A DNA stretch of 39,723 nt from Candidatus Brocadia sp. WS118 (GTDB taxonomy: Bacteria; Planctomycetota; Brocadiia; Brocadiales; Brocadiaceae): NCBI GenBank assembly GCA_007618135.1, contig PHFX01000166.1, forward strand, positions 1-39,723. The letters run 5' to 3'. The notes under the pieces are model-generated. The model had not been told where the DNA came from and did no database searches. It saw only the letters and a program-made list of their open reading frames with translations. This document shows, piece after piece, positions 26,857 through 35,094 of the stretch. The stretch's first letter is position 1. Each line of letters starts with the position of its first letter. Both the position numbers and the translations under genes were made by a program.

Positions 26857-27867
26857 TCACAGCCGTACTTCCTCCACAACGATAACGTTACAACGCCTGG
26901 CAATCTCCATAGCAAGTTGTCTAAAGTGATCCCTTGCATCCATTACAGCTTTTGCATGAGAGCCAATAGCGCCATCAGCAGGTGTAAGATGAAACATGGG
27001 TTTATGAGCCTCCTGTGCCATAGGCATCAAGCTCCTGTAATGCTTTACCAAACCCAAACAATGAGGGTCCTTTCCCTGTTTATCGAGTTTCATTTCTTGC
27101 CCAACGACTTCTGATGAATACACATCTGGTATCCGCATTGCCCATCGTTCATAAGCCTTTACTGGACGATCTAGTCTCATGGCGTGTTGCATGAATATGT
27201 ACCCTTTGGGTTCTATTTTTCCTTCCGGAAGCTCCAGCTTCTTTATCTGGCATCTGGTACGTCGGTCTTCCCATTCTTTCCGCCATGTATGTATGGTTGG
27301 TCCCAGGTTTTTAAGCCCTTGTAGTGAAAATAGATCCGGTGCAAGCGGAACAATAAGATAATCGGAAGCCACAAGTGCTGCACGGTTAATAGCGCCAAGG
27401 TTTGGGCCAAGATCAACGAGGATAATATCGGCATGAATCTTATTAGCGCCGCGCTGTAACATACGCCAGAAGGCTGAAATCACCCGGTATGCCCGCTCCT
27501 TTCCATCAAGGCACAACGGCCACTGTGAAGAAAGCTCATCCTCAAACCGGGCAAGGGAAAGATCGCCAACCAAAAGGTGAAGATTATCGGTAATTTCTTC
27601 AATATAAGACCTTTCCAGGATATCTCCAATGCCTCTCAGGAGGGGTTCGATAGAACCGTAAACGGTCTTATCGTGAGTATCCTCAGGCCATAACTCTTCG
27701 AGTCGATCGTCATTAAGGAAGGCCGAGGTAAGGTTTGCCTGTGGATCAAGGTCTGATGATAATACCTTTAATCCAATTTCTGAATACATCCACGAAAGAT
27801 GATACACAAGAAATGTATTCCCCACACCACCTTTATTATTAAAAAAGGCAATAACAGGAACACTCAC
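26857..27867 (-). CDS. ParA-like protein lacking the P-loop lysine
   Basis: This 336-residue protein has the ParA fold landmarks: FFNNKGGVGNTFLVYHLSWM at 8-27, LSSDLDPQANLTSAFL and ADIILVDLGPNLGAINRAAL. In the P-loop the conserved second lysine (KGGVGKT) is Asn at position 17; the signature lysine K12 is kept. ATP hydrolysis is therefore doubtful, though nucleotide binding may remain. The ATG overlaps the stop of the upstream AlbA_2/HATPase gene by 4 bases, making a two-gene operon. It converges with the parA pair at 25228-26779, with 77 bases between them and no clear terminator. Confidence 0.85.
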   Translation of the reverse strand: MSVPVIAFFNNKGGVGNTFLVYHLSWMYSEIGLKVLSSDLDPQANLTSAFLNDDRLEELWPEDTHDKTVYGSIEPLLRGIGDILERSYIEEITDNLHLLVGDLSLARFEDELSSQWPLCLDGKERAYRVISAFWRMLQRGANKIHADIILVDLGPNLGAINRAALVASDYLIVPLAPDLFSLQGLKNLGPTIHTWRKEWEDRRTRCQIKKLELPEGKIEPKGYIFMQHAMRLDRPVKAYERWAMRIPDVYSSEVVGQEMKLDKQGKDPHCLGLVKHYRSLMPMAQEAHKPMFHLTPADGAIGSHAKAVMDARDHFRQLAMEIARRCNVIVVEEVRL

Positions 27868-28815
27868 GGTATTCTCCTTATCGTAGCCAGTATATACGTC
27901 GGTTCTACGGTAAATTCAGGCATCGGATTGCCATTTTTCTTGAGCTCTTCGCGCGCAATCTGAATTCCTACCCCAAAACGCTGAACATATCCTAATACTT
28001 TCATAGCCTCAGCAAGATGGAGATTGCGATAATCAGTTACTCCCGGTTGTCCAAAATTTTCATGGGATACCTGCCCAAAAGGGCCACCCGGACTGTAAAT
28101 CTCTATACGATCTGAAAACCAGTAGATGCGGACTGGCGCGTTGGTGCCTTCATAGGTTCGATGAAGCACCGCATTGCGGGTGAGTTGTTGAAGCGCGGGC
28201 ATTGGATATTCAGGATGTTTGACTTCTAACGTTCCCGTGGTAATAGAGGATGATACAGAATTATGTGCCTCGAGAATTTCAGGGGCAACTGCAAGTGGCA
28301 GGTATTCTCGCTGAAAGAGGTCAAGGTCAAGATCGTGTATTGTTGCAGAAGATAATGTCCTGATATCGAAGGGTATATCTCTTGCCCGTCTCCGCTCTGC
28401 AAGCCGTAATTCTTCCTCTGGAGTGGCAATTGCACGCCGGGGGGCCTACCCGTATCCACGTCCTTCCTCTAAGACGAACAGGGGGAGCAATAGAAGGTTG
28501 AACGATAACAACTGCAAGCTCGCACCCACAAAGTACCTTCTTTTCAACCGTCATAGAAGGGATTGGTTGAATATTTCCATCGTCCCGCATATCTGCAAGT
28601 TTACGCAGCAGTTCATCCGTTACCTGAAGTCCTTTACAAGTACCGTCATCATTAACCCCTATAAAAATAACCCCTGGTTTTCCATGCCCGGGTAAATCGT
28701 TTGCAAAGGCACATATTGCCTGACGGATACTATTAGGGTCTGAAGGTGACGGCTTCCTCTCCACACGATCCAATTCCATATCTTTAAATAATGCTTCGAG
28801 TTCTGAATCGCTCAT
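27864..28815 (-). pseudogene. AlbA_2 (Schlafen-like) and HATPase_c_4 protein, frameshifted
   Basis: The N-terminal part from ATG 28815 (ELEALFKDMELDRVERKPSP, then FANDLPGHGKPGVIFIGVND) is an AlbA_2 putative DNA-binding domain of the Schlafen type. The frame breaks at a run of six C at 28438-28443; removing one C keeps the protein open (GP, then RRAIATPEEELRLAERR) through to 27864. The remainder ends with ALQQLTRNAVLHRTYEGTNA and SDRIEIYSPGGPFG, the HATPase_c_4 domain. As written it makes 162 residues and stops. It could be a real pseudogene or a homopolymer sequencing error. It forms an operon with the Lys-less ParA-like gene. Confidence 0.8.
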
Positions 28816-29215
28816 AAACTACATCAATTCCTTACAAATAGCCTCAACGGTTTTTAACTACCCTTGCTGGTTCCTGTAAGTTTAAAGGGACTTGCCGATC
28901 GGAAAAAACACAGAAGGTAATACAAGGTACTTACATCTTTTAAGCCAGAAATATCGGAATGACAATAAGAAAAACCTAAAAATTATCGTTCGTTAGGCTT
29001 TTTACCAATAATCAATGTCCATACTTTACATTTACGAAGTAACCCTGTCAAGAAGTAATGACATGGTAAGACGCTCTCATTTCTTGTCGTTATTCTAGTA
29101 ATCAATAATTTTTTTTGTTGTAAAAAGCCCTTAAGAGTTGCTATGTTAGCGTTTATTATGACAGTCAAATCATATATTTTATTTCATATACGAAACAGGC
29201 TATAAGGAGGAAGAG
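28816..29215. other. Intergenic region between divergent genes
   Basis: These 400 bases must hold the promoters of both the AlbA_2 gene (minus) and the small gene at 29216 (plus). A 61-codon minus-strand frame at 28983-29168 is open but unlike any protein I know. Just past its end CCTAA and TTAGG at 28976-29000 could pair, with A and T runs outside, giving a weak hairpin that could end a minus-strand transcript. I do not call either as a gene. Confidence 0.4.
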
Positions 29216-29536
29216 GTGAATAAAAAGATTACGTTTGAAAAAAACAACTTTAAAGGTGTTTTGTTACCTAAGGAATTTACCGCAGACATCCTGGTAGAAG
29301 GAAACAATATAGCCGGGGAGCCATTTGTCGCCCTGAACACGAATATCGGATTGCCCTACGTGAAAGATTATTACGTCCGGTGGGGAAAGCCCGTGGGAAA
29401 AGATGAGCCTTCCGGCGTTATTTTGCTTACCGTACGGTTCGAGGATGAAATTTTAGAAAACCATAAACTGAAGGGCTCGCTCTCGGTAAATCTTTACGTA
29501 CAGGGAGCCACAAATTACATCATAAATTGGCATTAG
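29216..29536 (+). CDS. Small protein of unknown function
   Basis: This 106-residue protein starts at GTG 29216 behind a strong AAGGAGG (29202-29208), so it is probably well translated. The sequence has alternating hydrophobic positions typical of a small beta domain: GVLLPKEFTADILVEGNNIA, then VKDYYVRWGKPVGKD and GSLSVNLYVQGATNYI. No signal peptide, metal motif or membrane segment is seen. I do not recognise the family. It stands alone between a divergent operon and a palindrome at 29565. Confidence 0.75.
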   Translation: MNKKITFEKNNFKGVLLPKEFTADILVEGNNIAGEPFVALNTNIGLPYVKDYYVRWGKPVGKDEPSGVILLTVRFEDEILENHKLKGSLSVNLYVQGATNYIINWH

Positions 29537-29564
29537 CAATTCATGGTTTACATTTTCAATTAAG

Positions 29565-29581
29565 GGTAGGCAGTGCCTACC
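29565..29581. repeat. Perfect short palindrome
   Basis: GGTAGGC, a loop of AGT, then GCCTACC form a 7-bp stem just 28 bases after the gene at 29216-29536. There is no T run, so it is not a classical terminator. GGTAGG also opens the dispersed repeat at 30323, so a link with that family is possible. The rest of the gap 29582-29822 shows nothing I can name. Confidence 0.6.
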
Positions 29582-29822
29582 AAAATTGTGCTGTGGGATT
29601 GATTATGGCGGGCAATATCTGCTCTACCAGACTGGAAAGTCTACGGGGTATTTTTACAATTCACCTCCCAAATTCCGCTTAAATCAAAATAAATATTTCT
29701 GCAACAATTTATGGGCATTACAGGGACACGTGGCATAGGACTTTCTCATGTCAGACGCAACTATCCGGCTAGACGAACCATGTGAGTGATTTAATGCTGG
29801 TTTGATTAGACACCCGGCGCCT

Positions 29823-30245
29823 TTATTGTTTCCGGGTTTCCTGGGTATAGTGTGTCTGAAGGTAGACAATGATCCGCTTCGTCTCGTCTTCCGATATGAG
29901 AGCACCGTAGGTATTGATCATCTTATAAACCTCTGCTTCCCACGTGTCAGCTGAAAGCGGGGGCTGCATGGTAATATACGAAACACTGTGACACAAATTG
30001 CAGTAACCCTGTATCACATCGAGACCTTCACCCGGAGCCAACTCAGGGGTGTACAGGGGATATGTCCCCACGCTATAGACCGCGTCTAACGATTGCTTGA
30101 TAGCTTCAGGCTGCGGAGTACCAAGCAGCGCCCCCCTGCTGTATTGCCCACTGCGAACCAGGCCATGAAGATTGGTTTTGGCTAAAAGGGGTTTATTCAA
30201 GGTGATTACGAGAAGCCCTATGAAAACATATAGTATCTTTTTCAT
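29823..30245 (-). CDS. Monoheme cytochrome c, SorB-like
   Basis: This 140-residue exported protein begins at ATG 30245 with an AAGG site and has a signal peptide (MKKILYVFIGLLVITLNKPL, then LAK). It has one heme-binding motif CNLCHS near residue 90 and a Met at MQPPLSADTWEAEVYKM that may supply the sixth ligand. In sulfite dehydrogenase (SorAB), such a small cytochrome takes electrons from the molybdenum subunit. The SorA-like gene lies just upstream on the same strand, which makes this role likely. Confidence 0.85.
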   Translation of the reverse strand: MKKILYVFIGLLVITLNKPLLAKTNLHGLVRSGQYSRGALLGTPQPEAIKQSLDAVYSVGTYPLYTPELAPGEGLDVIQGYCNLCHSVSYITMQPPLSADTWEAEVYKMINTYGALISEDETKRIIVYLQTHYTQETRKQ

Positions 30246-30301
30246 CTGAGACCTTTCTATGGTATTACTGTGTAATACCTTCTTTTCCTGGTAAGCATGT
30301 A

Positions 30302-30384
30302 AACACACCCCAAAATCCTCTAGGTAGGTCAACCGTCCCCGGTTGACATCATAATGGAAAAACGATGACGCTTGTCCTACCGAT
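30302..30384. repeat. Palindromic dispersed repeat, copy B
   Basis: The core 30323-30384 starts GGTAGGTCAACCGTCCCCGG and ends GACGCTTGTCCTACCGAT. GTCAACCG and CGGTTGAC form an inner 8-bp stem with four loop bases; the ends GGTAGG and CCTACC can also pair. It matches 21890-21950 closely. It sits in the 195-base gap between the sulfite oxidase and cytochrome genes. Confidence 0.75.
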
Positions 30385-30440
30385 GGAGGGAACTTCTGCT
30401 CTCCCCTCTAAAAGAGGCACAACACTTTCACCAATTCGAA

Positions 30441-31736
30441 CTACTGTGCTGCACCTACCATTACTTCCTGCCGTTCAATCTTATTCCACAAGTAACCCTT
30501 TGGGTTCCAAAACTCCCCGTCTGACTGGATATTGCCTTTTTCGTCGGTGGCCTGCACTGCAAGTGCATACGGACCGGTACGTTTTGGAATCCAGGTAGTC
30601 TCCCAGGTGCGGAAAGAGTATTTTCCGTAATCATCCCCAAGCCTGGCCTTTCTCCAGGTTTTACCATCGTCCTCAGAGAACTCCACGTTGACCACACGCC
30701 CGTAACCACTGAAGGCAATGCCACGCACCGTGACCGGCATCTCTACCGGAATTTTACCTGATCCATCGGGAGTAATGATAAATGAACGGACGGGCATCGT
30801 CCCAACAGGGACCATTTTGACCAGACCGTCCTTGAAGTCCTTTAGCGTAGTATTGCCATGTGGCGTATCGGGCACGCAATACGTCTTTGTCATCCAGAAA
30901 TTCGTGTCGGATTCGGTTAACACCCGTATCCAGGTCAGGGCCTTGATCCAGTAAGTCGAGAATTTACCCGGAACCACCAGCCGTACCGGGAAACCGTTCA
31001 GCATGGGAAGCGGCTCTCCATTCATCTCATAGGCAACAATAGATTCGTTGATAACCGGATCATCCAGATTCAAGGATTTTAAGTACCTGTGTGAGACACT
31101 CTCCTTGAGTCCTCGTCCCTTTTCCAGCCCTTCAAACTGTACACAGATCGACCCCGCCTTAATCCCCGTAGCATCAAGCACATCCTTGAGGCGCACTCCG
31201 GTAAAGAGTGCGTTGCCCATAGCCCCGTTACCCCATTGAGCGCCGGGCACCCGTGGCTGAAAACGACTGCGACTATTGCCGGAGCACTGATTGACAGCAG
31301 CGATAGAGACCGGCTTGAATTGTTTCATCAGGTCGGCCACAGACAGGGCCAGCGATTTTCCAACATTGCCTTCCACAAAAAGTCGCCACTCGGAAAGGTT
31401 CACGGCATTCGGAATACCCTCCAGATGCCATCGCACGTAAAATGCTGCATTTGGGGTAAACGGCGTCAGGAAGTAATGGCGTGGAGTTTCCAGCTGAACC
31501 GGACGGTCGGTAAGCTGGATCAACGGAAGTTTTTGAGGATAGACAACAAAGGGACCTACCGCCCCCCAGTATGGGTTGGCACCCGGTCCGGTAAAGCCCG
31601 GCATCTGCTGAGTAGCCTGACCAGAGACCTGGGCAAGAGCCGATGGTAATTTGTTCAAACCCAGCCAGGCGGCCCCTGCCCCAAGCATCTTCAGCAAAAC
31701 CCTGCGTGAAACTGCTTCTAATTTTTCTTCTGCCAT
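30441..31736 (-). CDS. Sulfite oxidase family molybdopterin enzyme, SorA-like, Tat-exported
   Basis: This 431-residue protein begins with a twin-arginine signal ([18 protein letters not shown] at residues 10-27), so it is folded with its cofactor before export. The Moco-binding part has [20 protein letters not shown] and [14 protein letters not shown] with the molybdenum ligand Cys near residue 151. The C-terminal dimerisation domain follows ([20 protein letters not shown]). Family members oxidise sulfite to sulfate and pass electrons to a cytochrome c; the small cytochrome gene downstream fits this. Other substrates cannot be excluded. The DUF445 gene lies 15 bases upstream on the same strand. 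Confidence 0.9.
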   Translation of the reverse strand: MAEEKLEAVSRRVLLKMLGAGAAWLGLNKLPSALAQVSGQATQQMPGFTGPGANPYWGAVGPFVVYPQKLPLIQLTDRPVQLETPRHYFLTPFTPNAAFYVRWHLEGIPNAVNLSEWRLFVEGNVGKSLALSVADLMKQFKPVSIAAVNQCSGNSRSRFQPRVPGAQWGNGAMGNALFTGVRLKDVLDATGIKAGSICVQFEGLEKGRGLKESVSHRYLKSLNLDDPVINESIVAYEMNGEPLPMLNGFPVRLVVPGKFSTYWIKALTWIRVLTESDTNFWMTKTYCVPDTPHGNTTLKDFKDGLVKMVPVGTMPVRSFIITPDGSGKIPVEMPVTVRGIAFSGYGRVVNVEFSEDDGKTWRKARLGDDYGKYSFRTWETTWIPKRTGPYALAVQATDEKGNIQSDGEFWNPKGYLWNKIERQEVMVGAAQ

Positions 31737-31751
31737 CCCCTCCCCTTTACA

Positions 31752-32552
31752 TTAAAAAAACACGGCGCTGATAAAACCAATAAAAGCGCCAAAAACACCG
31801 CCCCATACAACCAGCCAGCCTAAGTGTGAGCGCATCATATCCTCAACAATTTTCTTCACCCGTTGTGGGGTAAGTTCGTTCACGGTAGCATCTACCATGG
31901 CGGCAATTTTAGACCTGAATGCTTCAAAATTGGTTTCCTTCTGCAGAACAGAGGCTACATCAATATTCCGCAATATTTCGGATGCCTGCCTCTCAAATTC
32001 CTTTTTAAATGGTTCACGCATGGGTTCAATGGCCTTTTCTCCGCCAAACAAGGTAAACATACCGCCGAAAGAGGAGTTTTTAATCACTGCCACGAAACCA
32101 TGAAATACTTTATCAAAATCAATCTTGTCCAATACCAGTTCGGGTTGTATGGTGTGAGGCAGCGTATTTTGGGTGACCTTAACAAAATTTTCTCTGGTAA
32201 AAAAATTCTCCATAATCAGAGAACGCATACTCTCTTTAAATTGATCAAACCTCAGGGTGACAATGCCGGAACCATAAAGCCCCGGTATCCTTTCAAAGAG
32301 CATATAAACGGCCAGCCAGTTGGTTAATGCACCCGACACGGCAAAAAGACTGGCCAGCATAAGGGCATTTCGGCCGGCAAAATCCGGGCTTAAAAAGGAA
32401 ATCGCAAATACGGCAGCGGAAATCAAATTGGTCAGGAAACTCTTATTTATAAGCATCTTCCCCCTATGTAAATCTACCCATCTGGTTCCTTCACTAAGCA
32501 AGCCCGGTGGAAGTCTATACGAAATTGTTTCCGATTTTTCTTTTGCTGTCAT
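31752..32552 (-). CDS. DUF445 family membrane protein
   Basis: This 266-residue protein has the DUF445 landmark GALTNWLAVYMLFERIPGLY, then GSGIV, near residues 75-100, preceded by two membrane segments (INKSFLTNLISAAVFAISFL and ALMLASLFAVSGAL). A long helical region follows, and a last membrane segment (WLVVWGGVFGAFIGFISAVF) closes the protein. Relatives such as YheB-type proteins have unknown function. It is the first gene of a minus-strand set with the SorA-like gene 15 bases behind; whether it has a part in sulfite oxidation is unclear. Confidence 0.85.
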   Translation of the reverse strand: MTAKEKSETISYRLPPGLLSEGTRWVDLHRGKMLINKSFLTNLISAAVFAISFLSPDFAGRNALMLASLFAVSGALTNWLAVYMLFERIPGLYGSGIVTLRFDQFKESMRSLIMENFFTRENFVKVTQNTLPHTIQPELVLDKIDFDKVFHGFVAVIKNSSFGGMFTLFGGEKAIEPMREPFKKEFERQASEILRNIDVASVLQKETNFEAFRSKIAAMVDATVNELTPQRVKKIVEDMMRSHLGWLVVWGGVFGAFIGFISAVFF

Positions 32553-32974
32553 TTCAATAACCCCTGTCTTATAAAGTTTGCCTGCTACCGTGACTATTTT
32601 TCCGGACGGTACGTTTCAGACAGTTTCTAACGCAAGCCAATTACCATTTGTAGCCGTGAAATCCCGGCACAAGCACGGATTCTTGCAACGTACCAGTTTT
32701 TTCATGAAGGTAAATTATATCTCACCTTCTACCCGACGGGCAAGGTCATTTTGTCATCAGACCGGCTGAGTGGCAGGTCTGAATCTCCCTGCCATCAGAA
32801 AAAAAGCTGAGAGCGTCAAAAAAGGTTGCAATCTTCTCAATTTTTGTTTTTAATATCTATTCACGGGCAAAAGGCAATTTTCTTTCATCTAACATTTGCT
32901 CCCCGTAGAAATGAATAGTCCTTAACTATTTTGATATATCAAAAATATCATTATAAAAAAGAAAGGTATGGCAT
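32553..32974. other. Intergenic region, promoters of divergent genes
   Basis: These 422 bases separate the minus-strand DUF445 gene from the plus-strand bactofilin gene and must contain both promoters. Short open frames (such as 32578-32769) look like noise. The 130 bases before the bactofilin gene are AT-rich, as promoter DNA often is. I see no repeat, RNA or operator in it. Confidence 0.4.
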
Positions 32975-33463
32975 ATGGGTTTATTCCGGAAAGGCGCGGA
33001 AGAGACAAAAATAAATGATGAAACGAAAGGTACGTTTGAAATAAAAAGTGAACTCAGAAAGGAGAGTAAAATGGCTGAAGAAAAGGCATCGACACTGACG
33101 CAGGACGTTGAAATAAAAGGCACAATCAAGTTTAGCAATGCCATGAAAATCGATGGAAAGTTTGAAGGGGAAATGTTAACGGAAGAGGGAGAATTATTTG
33201 TTGGTAAAACGGGGAGCGTTAAAGCAAACGTTAAGGTGAAAAATGCCGTTATTGAAGGTCGTATGGATGGAAATGTTACCGCAACAGAAAAAGTTGAGCT
33301 GAAGGAGAAGGCGCATCTTGTTGGCGATCTGAAGGCACGAACCCTGGTTATTGAGGAGGGGGTTGTTTTTGTCGGAAATTGCAATGTAAACCCTGATGGA
33401 TTCAAGACAGAAAATACCAATTTCAAGGAATGGAAAAAGGAAACAAAAAAGGGGCCGGAATAA
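32975..33463 (+). CDS. Bactofilin
   Basis: Bactofilins are small beta-helical proteins that polymerise without nucleotides into cytoskeletal filaments at the inner membrane. Residues about 38-140 carry the domain: STLTQDVEIKGTIKFSNAMK, then IDGKFEGEM, VKVKNAVIEGRMDGNVTATE and VGDLKARTLVIEEGVVFVGN. The N-terminal 37 residues and C-terminal 20 (KEWKKETKKGPE) are charged and probably unstructured, as usual. It has 162 residues. The start ATG 32975 follows a GAAAGG site. A second, zinc-ribbon bactofilin gene follows after 44 bases, probably in the same transcript. Confidence 0.92.
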   Translation: MGLFRKGAEETKINDETKGTFEIKSELRKESKMAEEKASTLTQDVEIKGTIKFSNAMKIDGKFEGEMLTEEGELFVGKTGSVKANVKVKNAVIEGRMDGNVTATEKVELKEKAHLVGDLKARTLVIEEGVVFVGNCNVNPDGFKTENTNFKEWKKETKKGPE

Positions 33464-33507
33464 TTTTGCCGTGAGGAATAAGCAATTTATCATGACAGAA
33501 TCGATTT

Positions 33508-34062
33508 ATGAATTCTAAAGCGGGCGAATTGCCGGAAACGAGAGATATTGTATGTCCTTATTGTCATCGGAATTTTCCGGTTTCGATTCGTTGCATCTCA
33601 ATACCATGCCGTTATTGTAATCGTCATATCAATATTCAGGAAGTGCTTTTTCCACCTGAAAAACGGGAAAAACCTTCTCGTGGAGACAGAAGGATTCTTT
33701 GTTATAAGTGTGGAAAAGAAATCTACACCCACGCAAAGGCTCAGGCAATACGATGTAATTACTGTTATCATCAGAATGATATGAATGATTACAAGATAAA
33801 AGCCCTGTTGGGGAAAATTATTGAGACCCACGGCACCTTATACCTGAAAAAGAAAGGGGTCATAGAAATCTCAAACATACGGGTGGGGAACGCTATTATA
33901 CAGGGGAAAATTCATGGAGACCTTTATGCAAGTGGTACGGTTGAAATCCTGAAGCCTGGCGAAATTTACGGTAAAATCACCTGCCGTAAATTAATCATAA
34001 AAAAAGGCGGCACATTCAGCGGAAGGGTGCAGATATTACCAGGAAACCGGGAATTTTCGTAA
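33508..34062 (+). CDS. Double zinc ribbon fused to a bactofilin domain
   Basis: This 184-residue protein has two four-Cys zinc ribbons: CPYCHRNFPVSIRCISIPCR with YC (about 17-37), and CYKCGKE with RCNYCYHQ (about 65-85). From about 98 onward it is bactofilin-like: GTLYLKKKGVIEISNIRVGN, AIIQGKIHGDLYASGTVEIL, then CRKLIIKKGGTFSGRVQI. The zinc ribbons probably add protein or nucleic-acid contacts to a filament. It lies 44 bases after the plain bactofilin gene and may co-polymerise with it. Confidence 0.88.
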   Translation: MNSKAGELPETRDIVCPYCHRNFPVSIRCISIPCRYCNRHINIQEVLFPPEKREKPSRGDRRILCYKCGKEIYTHAKAQAIRCNYCYHQNDMNDYKIKALLGKIIETHGTLYLKKKGVIEISNIRVGNAIIQGKIHGDLYASGTVEILKPGEIYGKITCRKLIIKKGGTFSGRVQILPGNREFS

Positions 34063-34437
34063 AAAGCACTGCTGCACTTGCCTTGCATGGCACAATTCAT
34101 CGGGAAATCACGTTCTATGGCAAATCCTATCACCGGTAACCTGCGCCGCAATCAAACAAAGGAGACTGCATTATGGCTTCCATAGTTTGAGTCTCTTTTC
34201 GCACCACCTGTAAATGATGCCGCCCCCATGCCATCATGAGCAACCAACTATGCAAGAAAAACTGCACACGACACAGAGAAACTTTTTATGCACCGAAAGG
34301 GGTTTTTCTGCAAACGAGTTTTTTCATTCCACTTCTTTCAGGAAATTATCCCTATTGCAAGGATGGAAGGAACGTCAAGTGGCATACACATGGCGATGAA
34401 GTGTGCAAGGGGTAGCTGATACGTAGCTGCTGAAACT
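34063..34437. other. Intergenic region
   Basis: I see no convincing gene in these 375 bases. GAGACT near 34161 and AGTCTC near 34190, with TATGG and CCATA inside, can form an interrupted hairpin followed by TTTT, which might be a weak terminator of the bactofilin pair. Confidence 0.4.
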
Positions 34438-35079
34438 ATGAAAAAATTTACCATTATTCATGTTATCCTTTTGCTCAGCCTCTCCGCAGCAATACAAAGC
34501 AGCGCTCACGGATACGGATATGCCAAAGAGGAAGATCCCCTCATTAAGATATTTAAGGCTGTTATCTTTTATGGAAGACAGACCAACTGGGAAAAGGTCT
34601 CCCGTGAAATCGCCACAATCAGCGATCGCATTGCGGATGTTCACGCAATATTCAAAATAGACCTCAGGCCAGAGATTGATCATGCCATTCAGAAACAGGA
34701 TTTCCAGTCCCTGACAAAGCACATGGCAAACCTCATCTTTTTTGCCATTCGGGAAAAATTTTATTATAATCTCCAGGAAAACCTGACAATTTTTACCCGT
34801 TCTAAAGTCAGATTGGGATTGGCAGAAGAATATTATCTCACCCTCCTTGCAGGAAACGTGAGAAATTACGATGTCCGGCACAAGACCAGATTACATGAAG
34901 ATATTTACCACCGGTTCGTCAAAGCCAGAGGAACCCTTGGCAGTATAGGTTTTTTTGGCGCCGGTGCAATGCAACCTGACGTAAAGGAATTTGAGATATT
35001 AACAAAAGAAATTGAAAAATTGCTCTTCAGGGCATTTCCCTATTTTATAACCGGCAAGGATACACACAATAATCAATGA
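34438..35079 (+). CDS. Exported helical protein of unknown function
   Basis: This 213-residue protein has a clear signal peptide (MKKFTIIHVILLLSLSAAIQ, then SSAHG, with likely cleavage near residue 23-25). The mature part is helical: DPLIKIFKAVIFYGRQTNWE, VSREIATISDRIADVH and TKHMANLIFFAIREKFYYNL. There are no Cys motifs or metal sites. I do not recognise the family. It lies 15 bases before the porin gene, so the two are probably one operon and this protein may work in the periplasm with the porin. Confidence 0.8.
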   Translation: MKKFTIIHVILLLSLSAAIQSSAHGYGYAKEEDPLIKIFKAVIFYGRQTNWEKVSREIATISDRIADVHAIFKIDLRPEIDHAIQKQDFQSLTKHMANLIFFAIREKFYYNLQENLTIFTRSKVRLGLAEEYYLTLLAGNVRNYDVRHKTRLHEDIYHRFVKARGTLGSIGFFGAGAMQPDVKEFEILTKEIEKLLFRAFPYFITGKDTHNNQ

Positions 35080-35094
35080 CACACCTCTTCCATA

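Noticed and set aside
28983-29168. A 61-codon minus-strand frame followed by a weak hairpin
   Set aside because: No Shine-Dalgarno and no family resemblance; composition fits random AT-rich DNA. Noted only within the intergenic entry.
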